64,000 nt of DNA from Neurospora tetrasperma FGSC 2508 (taxonomy: Eukaryota > Ascomycota > Sordariomycetes > Sordariales > Sordariaceae). Of the stretch, positions 55,717-64,000 are shown piece by piece. The position numbers were made by a program, and so were the translations under genes. The notes below the pieces were generated by a model, which saw only the letters and a program-made list of their open reading frames with translations, did no database searches and had not been told where the DNA came from. Each line of letters begins with the position of its first letter. The first letter of the stretch is position 1. The stretch lies in the NCBI RefSeq assembly GCF_000213175.1, contig NW_009799104.1, forward strand, positions 287,789 to 351,788, given 5' to 3'.

Positions 55717-58700
55717 TCAAAGAACAGGCTTCGACATGGGCGCAATGATGCCCTGCTTGAGAATGACTCTGGGCTTGGTAGCATCCTGGAAAGTCTCCTT
55801 GGTAGTCCACTCGGGACCAACAGGGATGCGGAGCGAGCGCTCGTACTGCGCTTGGGTTTCGAAGGGGTGGGGGAGGGAAGTGGCGAGGTATTGGTCGTTC
55901 TGTTTTGTGTTAGCCTCCGTTATCATGACTTCAACCAAAGACAACTCATAACTTCAACCGCAAAAAAAAAAGAAGAAAATACGAGCGAAGCGAGGACCCN
56001 NNNNNNNNNNNNNNNNNNNNNNNNNNNNNNNNNNNNNNNNNNNNNNNNNNNNNNNNNNNNNNNNNNNNNNNNNNNNNNNNNNNNNNNNNNNNNNNNNNNN
56101 NNNNNNNNNNNNNNNNNNNNNNNNNNNNNNNNNNNNNNNNNNNNNNNNNNNNNNNNNNNNNNNNNNNNNNNNNNNNNNNNNNNNNNNNNNNNNNNNNNNN
56201 NNNNNNNNNNNNNNNNNNNNNNNNNNNNNNNNNNNNNNNNNNNNNNNNNNNNNNNNNNNNNNNNNNNNNNNNNNNNNNNNNNNNNNNNNNNNNNNNNNNN
56301 NNNNNNNNNNNNNNNNNNNNNNNNNNNNNNNNNNNNNNNNNNNNNNNNNNNNNNNNNNNNNNNNNNNNNNNNNNNNNNNNNNNNNNNNNNNNNNNNNNNN
56401 NNNNNNNNNNNNNNNNNNNNNNNNNNNNNNNNNNNNNNNNNNNNNNNNNNNNNNNNNNNNNNNNNNNNNNNNNNNNNNNNNNNNNNNNNNNNNNNNNNNN
56501 NNNNNNNNNNNNNNNNNNNNNNNNNNNNNNNNNNNNNNNNNNNNNNNNNNNNNNNNNNNNNNNNNNNNNNNNNNNNNNNNNNNNNNNNNNNNNNNNNNNN
56601 NNNNNNNNNNNNNNNNNNNNNNNNNNNNNNNNNNNNNNNNNNNNNNNNNNNNNNNNNNNNNNNNNNNNNNNNNNNNNNNNNNNNNNNNNNNNNNNNNNNN
56701 NNNNNNNNNNNNNNNNNNNNNNNNNNNNNNNNNNNNNNNNNNNNNNNNNNNNNNNNNNNNNNNNNNNNNNNNNNNNNNNNNNNNNNNNNNNNNNNNNNNN
56801 NNNNNNNNNNNNNNNNNNNNNNNNNNNNNNNNNNNNNNNNNNNNNNNNNNNNNNNNNNNNNNNNNNAAAAGGAAAAAAAAGAGGTGAAGATAAGAGGGGT
56901 AACAAACCTTCTTAACCCGTCCCTCCTTAATAATCACCCCCTTGAGCTTGAAATCCTTCCTCTTCTCCTTCTTGACGCCCTCCACCTTGGTGACGAACCG
57001 GCCTGTATGTCTCTTCTTCTCGCGGTTGGAGATGCCCTCGCCTACCCAGCCGCCCCAGCCAGGAAGCGTGTTGTCGATTTCCTTGTCGTCGTCTTCCTTC
57101 TCCACTTCGGCCTTTTCGCGGTTAAAGTCGCCTACGACATCCTCGCCTGCAAAGGCACGCTTGATGAGTTCTTGGTCGCGGATGGCGAGGGGGAGGTGGA
57201 TGGTTTCTTCATCGTCGGAAGAGGAGTCGTCGACGGTGGCGGCGGGAGCAGAGGACTTCTTGTCCTTGGCTGCTGCGGCGTCCTTGGACTTGGGCTTGGG
57301 CTTGGAGGCGAGCATGGCGGCGTTGGAGAGGTCCAACTCGCCGACGGAGGCCTTGGCGGCCTTTTTGGTGCTCTTGCGACCTTCTTGGGGAGCCTTGGAC
57401 CAAGCACCGGCGACGGAGGCGGCGAGGGATGTGTCCTCGACTTGGGTGGTAGCTGCTTGTTGTGGTGTTACTTGGAGGTTGGACATATCGTTTGTGATGT
57501 TCTTCTTCTCCTTCTTCTTCTGAGCAGCCTGCTGGCCGGGGAGCGTGATCTCCTTCTTGCCCATACCGAACTGCCTGCGACCGATGTCCGTCTCTTCGAC
57601 ACCGTCAGAGTCGTAGTCGGAGTCAAGATCCCGGCGAATCTGTGCGATCATCTCCTCATTCTCCTTCCTCTTCTGGGCTTCGCCGCGCTGCATGAACTTC
57701 ATCTGCATCAGCCCCGACTCGGCCTCGCCGTCCGCGTAGGAAGCAGCGTGCTCGAGCTGTTCCAGCAACCGTTTCTTGTTGTGCTTCTCATCGCCAGACT
57801 CAGCGGAGTAATCGTCGGAACCACTGTCTTCAGAATCCTCCTCGCCCTTTCTGCGTCCCTCGATCCGGCGGCGCAACTCCTCCTTCTGGCGAGCAGCCTC
57901 TGTCAGCCCAGCGCGGAAGTTGTCATCCCATACTGCGCGACCGGCCTTCTTGCCGAGCTTGGCCCACTTGCTGTCCCGGTGACGAGTGCCGACACGCTCG
58001 AGGGCTCGCCTCCTGTCCAGAGCCTCGCGCTCCTCTTCTGAATCGATCTCTCCCGCTTCAACCATGGCATCATGCATCTCCTGCTCGTCGTGGAGCAACT
58101 CCTTGCGGTGAATGCGGCGGTACGCCTTGGACTTGATCTTCTTGATGCGCTTCTGGCGGGCCTGCTCGCGCGAGAACAGTTCACGCTCGCGGCGCTTCTG
58201 ACGGGTGATTTCTTGCATCTCAGCGGCCGAGAGACCCTTGCGAGCGGCAATCTCCTCGACGTTATCCTGGTCCTCCTTCTTGGGCTTGTTGGTGGGTCCC
58301 AAGCCGGATTCCTCCATGATGGCCAGGATAGTCTGTTCGAGCTCGGTACCCGCCGTGGCCTTGGTCACGGGAAGGAGTTCTTGACTGTCGAGGCCGGCGT
58401 CGTGGGCATTTTGCGCGAGGGGGAAAACCAGGTGATCCGCACGGCGGTTGTGCTTGACGGTGTCGATCCAGCGCTCGAGCGTCTCGGAGGTCTTTTCGTA
58501 GGCGGCGGAGCGGAGGAGCTTGTCTTGTTGCCTCTTTGCGAGGGGAATGTCGAGCTTCTTGGATTGCCCAGGCTTGGCGGCCTTTTCCTCCTTGTTCATG
58601 AGCTTGAGAGACTTCTTCATGTGGGGGTCCTGGACGCCAAGGAGGCCGAGATCTGAGAGACTGAGTTTGTTTGTTGGTTTCGAGCCTGATTGCTCCTCGT

Positions 58701-59466
58701 CGTCGTCGTCGCCGCCCGCAAACCCGGAGATCATCTTTTGGAGGTCGTCGAGCTTCGAAGGGTCTTCCATGTCGTCGTCGCTGTCTTCGCTTTCGCTCGA
58801 TTCGCTGTCCGCATCGTCTTCCGATCCTGACTGCTCTTCGCCCTCCTCGTCCTCGTCGCTTTCATACTGATCCAGTGCTGTGGCGAGATCGATGGCGTCG
58901 GAACCGAGCGACTCCAAGTCATCGTCCTCATCTTCCTCCTTTTCACTGTCGTTTTCGCCCTTCTTCGCCTTCTTGCCCTTCTTATTTGAGCTGCTCCCGC
59001 TGAAGGCAAAGCCATCGAACTTTTCCTCGTCGCTCTCGCCAAAGGCCTCATCAGAGTCGAGTTCGGAATCTTCGTCATCAGCGCCTACACCAACATGCCA
59101 TTCCTCGCCATCGCTGTCCTCGCCGCCGTCGGAGAAGCCTTCGAAATCGTCGCTGTTCTTGGCCTTCTTCTTTTGTGGCCTGGCGTCCTCGAGATCTTCC
59201 TCATCCCCATCTTCGTCATCGTCCTCGTCATCGTCCTCGTCATCTCGTTGTCTCTTTTGGGGGCGTTCTTCGGGCTCGTCGAGGTCTCGTGTGCGGACGC
59301 CCTTGGCTTTCTTTTGGGGGACTTGTTCGGCGGCAATAGCGAAGGCGTCGAGGACGTTGTTTCGGGATTTTCTGTCGGCAGTCTTGTTGTTGACTCTGTG
59401 CTTGGGACGCCCTCCGCCGCCCGACTTGGGCATTAGAGGCCTGCCGTGGGCTTGACGGCCGGGCAT
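55717..59466 (-). CDS. utp14: UTP14, U3 snoRNP/SSU processome protein
   Basis: Nucleolar component of the small-subunit processome, needed for 18S rRNA maturation; in yeast it activates the helicase Dhr1. Exon 1 is 59466-56908 (853 codons) and exon 2 is 55899-55717 (61 codons), giving 913 residues. The intron between them contains the second N gap. The N-terminal third is dominated by Asp/Glu/Ser/Lys tracts. Family motifs include RWIDTVKHNRRADHLVFPLA, KIKSKAYRRIHRK, TLPGWGGWVGEG and, in exon 2, LPHPFETQAQYERSLRIPVG and WTTKETFQDATKP. Joining GRVKK to NDQYLATSLPHPF matches the continuous family sequence, so no exon appears lost in the gap. The donor is GTTTGT and the acceptor AAACAG. Confidence 0.95.
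56000..56866. other. Assembly gap (867 N) inside the UTP14 intron
   Basis: The gap is bounded by A/G-rich sequence on both sides and lies wholly within the intron. Only about 141 bp of real intron sequence is visible, so the true intron could be much shorter than the 1008 bp implied here. Confidence 0.98.
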
Positions 59467-60143
59467 TTTGCTGGTATTTGGGATTTGACTGATTGGGGGT
59501 CGGAAGGTAGTTCAGTCAATTAAGTTCGAGGTCGGACAGGCAAGAATTGGGTGATGGAATTGTCGACAAAGTCCAGTGGTTGGATGGAATGAATGGATGT
59601 AAATGTCCAACTTTTGCCTGCACGGGTCCTGAGAAGGTCGAAGTGGTCAGGTCCCTTCAACAAGTCGAACCTTCAACTGCCAGTGAACAAGCTCCCCCGA
59701 AACTTTTTCTGCCGCCTCTGTAATCGATAATTTTTGGGCGGTGAGGGCGCAACACCCACCTATTTTGCGGGGCCGCAGCAGGCTACAAGGGTACCTGTCT
59801 CTCATAATCTCACATCATTGGCTCAATTGAGCTCCAAACTTCTGAAATGGCTCCACCTCAACCCGGCGCGGCCCCGGACGTCTTTGCGATTTCTCGATTT
59901 CAACCCCGTTGCCCGTCACCCGTCGCCGTCCGTTGTCTAGCGCCAGTCCGAGTCCGAGTCCCGTCTCCGTTCCTGTCCCGTGCGCCGGATCTTCAATCCC
60001 TTGTAGCGGATCCCGTCTCCGTCCCACTTGCGCTTACCTCAACCCTCAACCAACCGAGGGTATTCCACCACCCAGATCACCGACTACGAAAAAACAACCC
60101 TCCGTCGTCGTCGCCCCGCAAAGCGCAATCCTCCTAGCCCACC
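59467..60143. promoter_or_regulatory. Divergent promoter, UTP14 and mL41 genes
   Basis: 677 bp separate the divergent start codons of a nucleolar and a mitochondrial ribosome gene. The right part (59830-60120) is C-rich with little purine, typical of a transcribed leader for mL41. No TATA box is obvious. Confidence 0.5.
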
Positions 60144-60586
60144 ATGCAGCCCACTCGCATCCTCCAAGGCCTTAAGTACCGCAAGTTGCGCCTGACCACC
60201 AAGGATGTCAACAAGGGTTTCTACAAGGGTAACCGCACCGGTTCCATGGGTACGCACACCAGCTACGGTACCTACAAGATCGACTACACCAAGGTCCGCA
60301 CCTATGTGTGCCCGGATCTGACCGGCTTCAAGGTGGGTGGTCCTCTATTATCGTCCGGGTTTGGGGTTGGAATGGGATGAGATGGGGGATCTGGTGCTGG
60401 TGGAATGACCGAGAATAGAGGACAGAGAATAAAGAAAAGTGCTAACAAGATCCAACAACAAAGCTCACCCCCTTCGTTTCCAAGACCATCCGCCCCGTTC
60501 ACGATCAGTTCCCCGGCGACAAGCTCGGCCCCAAGAACCCCGCCACCTACCTTGCTCGCTGGAAGTCGGAGAACGGTCTTGATTAA
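60144..60586 (+). CDS. mrpl27: Mitochondrial large-subunit ribosomal protein mL41 (Mrpl27)
   Basis: Component of the mitochondrial 54S ribosomal subunit. Two exons, 60144-60332 and 60464-60586 (131-bp intron with GTGGGT donor and GCTAAC branch site), give 103 residues. The family pattern is clear: LTTKDVNKGFYKGNRTGSMG, then HTSYGTYKIDYTKVRTYVCP, corresponding to the yeast Mrpl27 segment with LTTKQGNKTMYKG and KKVRTYVTPD. The N-terminus (MQPTRILQGLKYRKLRL) is basic without acidic residues, fitting a mitochondrial import signal that is probably not cleaved. Confidence 0.94.
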
Positions 60587-61726
60587 ACGGTCGTCATGCA
60601 ATCATCGAGGGGAGGAGGAGGAGGACACTACGATACCAGGCCCACAGCGAGGAATGGAGCGAGGCTCACTCAACTATCAAACTACCAACGCAATATATAC
60701 CCAAGTTCTGATTACATTCCGAAAGGCTGCCGACACAACCCGTTCGATGCACGACGAGCCACTCTCCACTGTACATTATATGACCTGACCACCAAGAATC
60801 AACCACCTAGCAGCTCCATTGTTCCGGGTCGTATGTGAAATTGGAACATGTCCAGGTTCTCTGCCTTTGGAGTCACTACGCTGCTACCTAGGCCGATGGT
60901 CTCGACATTCCTACCATTGAGATACAGCCTGCTAACCATACCTAAAAAACATTCGCCCACATTCAGAGGTGCCCACGAGACATCTTCTTTTCGGATTGGT
61001 TCTTTGAATTTTTAGGCCTTGATGATCCCGCCGTCACATTTCTTTTATTCTAGAAGCGATAAGGCAGATAATATGACTATACCCAAAGGTGTCCAATGGT
61101 ACCTGTCCGAGATTCAAAGGGGTTCTTGTTCCAGTCGTTGGATTAGTTGAGGGAGAGATGTGATGTCGGGGATTTCAATAGGGTTAGGGTTTGGGTCTCT
61201 CTTATTGATTGTCGCCTAACTAACCTCTTCTACCCTTTTCCTGTGTTGCTTTTTAGTTCTCAAATTAGGGATCACTGAATGCGAACGAGCGAATCCCGTC
61301 GAGAAAGTTTACTATAACTCGCCAGTGCGCCCCATGGATGGATCCCATTGTTTTACATAAATATCATGTCCATGGGTTTACTTTACTTTGAATCTTCTGG
61401 CTGGCCACCCACCCCTTCACAATTGTCCCCCATGTCCCAAACTTCCAAGGGAATCCAACAATGACAGTAAAAGGAAAACAAGGTCTTGGGGGTATCATCA
61501 AAATGCAACTTGACGCTTTCTATGTATCAACGCCGTCGGAAATGCAAGCAGAGGGTGGGGTATATATACCCATGGTTGTAAATGCATAGAAATCAGACGC
61601 AGATCAACAATTGTGAAATTGTAGACCAATATGGGAGAAGAACAAGCGGACACGAACGAAATTCCAAAAAGCAAAAGGGGAACAGATATGGGGGGATAGG
61701 GACATATCTCCCGAGCAGCCGCTGGG
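60587..61726. other. Non-coding between convergent genes
   Basis: About 1.1 kb between the mL41 stop and the stop of the last minus-strand gene. It holds a double telomere-like repeat (TAGGGTTAGGGTTT) at 61179-61192. No gene is supported. Confidence 0.55.
61179..61192. repeat. Short interstitial telomere-like repeat
   Basis: TAGGGTTAGGGTTT equals two tandem TTAGGG-type units in phase, the telomere repeat of filamentous fungi. On the minus strand it reads AAACCCTAACCCTA. Confidence 0.7.
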
Positions 61727-63523
61727 TTAAAAGCTACCCCGACGTACCCGCTTGCTTTCTCCATCCTGTTTCTTGCCGCCTGCATTTGACAGGAGATCAG
61801 CGAATACCCTAGTTCGCTTCGCACCACCAGATGTGCTGCCTTGGCTCTGGCTCAAGCTCGACGTTAAGCTGGTGGCGAGGCTTGTAGCCGGCTCAATACC
61901 CCGCAATGTAGACTCCTGGCTGGGCTCAGGCTCTTGATGAAGCAGCCGTTGAGAGTGAGCCGGTTCCCCGTCGACCAAGTCCTGAGATGCAGTGTAGTTC
62001 TCCTCGGCGCCGATAGAAGGTATGGTACTTTGCGACCCAGCATCAGTGTCGCGACCCCCCAGGTCATTATCAACAGTCGATTCTTTGTGCTGCTCTGCCA
62101 CACCCACCGCAGCAGTTGTGGTTTCTGCTGTCGCTTCCCCTGACTGCGCCGTCACGCCCGCGGCAGCAGCCGTGCTTCCTGCTTCAGGTGGCGCTGCTAC
62201 CACCACCCCGTCGGACTGGCATGCCTTTGCGTTCGCCGCCCGAATGAAATTGTCTCGGTGCCATCGCGCCCTATCCCGTGCATTCCGGAATGCCGTAACT
62301 CCTTGCCGAAAAGAGTCCATGTCGCTTTCTAATACGAAACTTTTAACCGCAGTCATATAGTATTTGGGCCGGTCGCTTGGCGCGGTCGGCGGCGCGACGT
62401 GGTGCGCGTACAAGTTGAGTCTCCCGTCGTGATAGGTTGAACTGTATGTATACATATTGCCGTCGTAGACCGGCTCCTCCTTACCGTAATTCGTTAAAGC
62501 ATGCATAGCACGGGCTCCGACTGCCCCGACGTGCATTGCTTGTCGCCACGCAACGCGCGAGTGACCATCAGGACGTTTTAATTCCATAAAGAAGTTGGGT
62601 AGTACCGGAGCATCGACGTTGTTTGTGGGGATGATTAGCTTTCTCAGGTTGCCGTCCTCGTTAGCACTTCGGATCTTTGGATGGATAGCTCCCATGTCAG
62701 CTCCGTCGAAGAAATCCGGCTTCGGTGTGACGACATCTTCACCAGCGATCGGCTCAAGGTCGGAGAAGAGGAGGTTGCTCAAATTGCGGATGTCGTCGTC
62801 CGAGGTGCCGGTAATCAATGGGACCACGGTGCGCTCAACGGTAGCTTCAGTAATCGCAGCTTTGTTCTTGCGTTGGAAGATGCGAAACTCCTTCTTGGTA
62901 AAGCGGGATGAGTCAAGGGACGGCCTCCTTTTCGAAAGGACCTCACGTTCCTCCTCCAGATTGTTTGGCTCCGGGGTCTCGGCATCCGGGTTGTCGGGGA
63001 AGGTATAAAACGGAGGATAGATGCAGTAGTCAATCATGAGCTGTTCGAAAGCACCATTGTACGCTGACGTCTTGGGCGTCTTGGTGGAAACACCACTAGG
63101 CGGACCCATGGTGTGTAGGGCGCCTTGGGGTTCGGGGTACTTGACAGCGGGTCAGCGTCCGTCTTGCCAATATATTGCAGCGTACCTAGGCATAGGTAGG
63201 TACCTACGTACCCCTCGAAGATGACGAAGATCTGGGCCGCCGTGTCGTGCGAAGCGAGCAAGGTCAGCTGTACGCACTGCTGGTGCTGGCCGTGGGGCAA
63301 GCTGCGTTTTGTTCCGCCGGTCGAGTTCTCGAAGTGAGATACGCGCGAGCGGAACCCTAGATAGCTTATCCCAGACTTTGGGAGGCCAGTAACGGCAGTA
63401 AAATTGCTGTTCAACTGTATTCTTGCGACCCGACTTGATCTTTTTGCTGCTGGAACTGTGCGAGAGGTCGTCGTCGTCGTCGTTGTCCGCGCGGGCTCTC
63501 TTTCGACTTTCTGCGCTCGCCAT
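61727..63523 (-). CDS. Fungal-specific protein with possible PD-(D/E)XK-like core
   Basis: Two exons, 63523-63212 and 63139-61727 (72-bp intron with GTACGT donor and GCTGAC branch site), give 574 residues. The N-terminus is acidic and basic (KRARADNDDDDD, KKIKSGRK). Then come FYCRYWPPKVWDKLSRVPL, ALREL-like RELDRRN, FARHGGPDL and, across the splice, LRG-YPEP, followed by AFEQLMIDYCIYPPFY. I remember this arrangement from a family with many copies in Pezizomycotina genomes but cannot cite a characterised member. The central domain (about 200-410) has KPDFFDG (D246), FFMELKRPDG (E290, K292) and WRQAMHVGAVGARAMHAL, in the order D...ExK...Q expected of PD-(D/E)XK nucleases. The C-terminal 150 residues are Ser/Gln/Ala/Glu-rich with a basic end. 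The function is not known. Confidence 0.85.
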
Positions 63524-64000
63524 GACGGGCTTTTATCGAGCCGGCGCCGCTACGGGGGAGGGGGCGGAGCTGGGAAGCACGAAGGACTGCAGGTGAGCTG
63601 GCACTGCTCGCCGTTGCGCTGTGTTGTTGTGATGTGACGATGGATTGGGCCTAGCGCGTACCGAGACGGATGGCCTCCGAGTTGCTCCAAGGAATGGCTG
63701 CATACATAATAGGCAGCACCGAGCTGGCATGGACACCGGTATGTAAGGTAATCAGTGCTGTTGTGGTCTGGTGTAGTTTTCAGGAAGCCATTGGGCCGCG
63801 ACACGTCCAAGTCATCCCACGCCATCCGGTGGGGGAGGGGGGAGATGGACACGGAAGCGGAGCGTGTTCGAAGGGAAGTTGATGAAGGCTGGGGGTTCTT
63901 TAGATGCATGGGGTTAAATGGTCGGCCGAATGAGGAGCTAAATACTCCAAATTTGGAAAATCAGAGTGGGACAAGCCTCGGTGCCAAGGGGTGCCGAGTT
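63524..64000. other. Right-edge promoter region
   Basis: This should contain the promoter and leader of the gene starting at 63523. No second gene can be supported before the window ends. Confidence 0.5.

Noticed and set aside
55690-58041. Plus-strand frame of 783 codons through the second gap
   Set aside because: It is antisense to UTP14 and passes through 867 N; its composition reflects the complement of acidic and lysine-rich codons.
1-64000. Search for transposons, viral fossils, CRISPR arrays and rRNA
   Set aside because: No reverse transcriptase, transposase, integrase or capsid-like frame, no long terminal or inverted repeats, and no 5S or large rRNA sequence was recognised by eye; small or decayed elements could still be missed.

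Overview
The window looks like nuclear DNA of a filamentous ascomycete, most likely a Sordariales species of the Neurospora/Sordaria type. The signs are short introns (mostly 49-200 bp) with GTAAGT- or GTATGT-like donors and CTAAC/CTGAC branch sites, about 50% GC without AT-rich repeat-induced-mutation blocks, long intergenic spaces with short TAGG, CA and GTT microsatellites, and Pezizomycotina-specific proteins. It is a draft assembly with two runs of N (43266-43950 and 56000-56866). I recall that the Neurospora genes for L-galactonate dehydratase, Rad10 (mus-44) and a GH47 mannosidase lie close together, as they do here, but I could not check this.

Layout. 1-16 kb: CAF40 (CCR4-NOT subunit), DBP9 (nucleolar DEAD-box helicase), a two-RRM SR-type protein and a Kha1-like K+/H+ antiporter, all on the minus strand. 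16-26 kb: a GH47 alpha-1,2-mannosidase (minus), a tiny CxxC protein with its own TATA box (plus), Rad10/ERCC1 and a 554-residue low-complexity protein (both minus). 28-35 kb: L-galactonate dehydratase (plus), convergent with a cytidine-deaminase-fold protein (minus) that in turn diverges from a DNAJC9-like J-protein (plus), then a GPI-type aspartic protease (minus). 37.5-40 kb: a YANK/STK32-type kinase (minus). 40-48.8 kb: about 9 kb without a supportable coding gene, holding the first gap. 48.8-64 kb: a small probable mitochondrial protein (plus), a RING protein (minus), an alpha/beta hydrolase with a 500-residue tail (plus), UTP14 (minus, second gap inside its intron), mitochondrial ribosomal protein mL41 (plus), and a fungal-specific protein with a possible PD-(D/E)XK-like core (minus).

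The genes are mostly housekeeping. Several serve RNA and ribosome biology (CAF40, DBP9, the SR protein, UTP14, mL41), but the order suggests ordinary mixed synteny, not a pathway cluster. L-galactonate dehydratase belongs to D-galacturonate (pectin) breakdown and has three helically phased carbon-repressor motifs upstream. I found no rRNA, tRNA, CRISPR array, transposon or viral fossil I could support. The more unusual observations are a GC-AG intron required by reading frame, a 6-nt microexon, paired CRE elements upstream of rad10, a CxxC microprotein whose stop lies exactly at a splice acceptor, and a nuclease-like core in the fungal-specific protein at the right end. Exon boundaries were read by eye; the spliced lengths were checked for frame.
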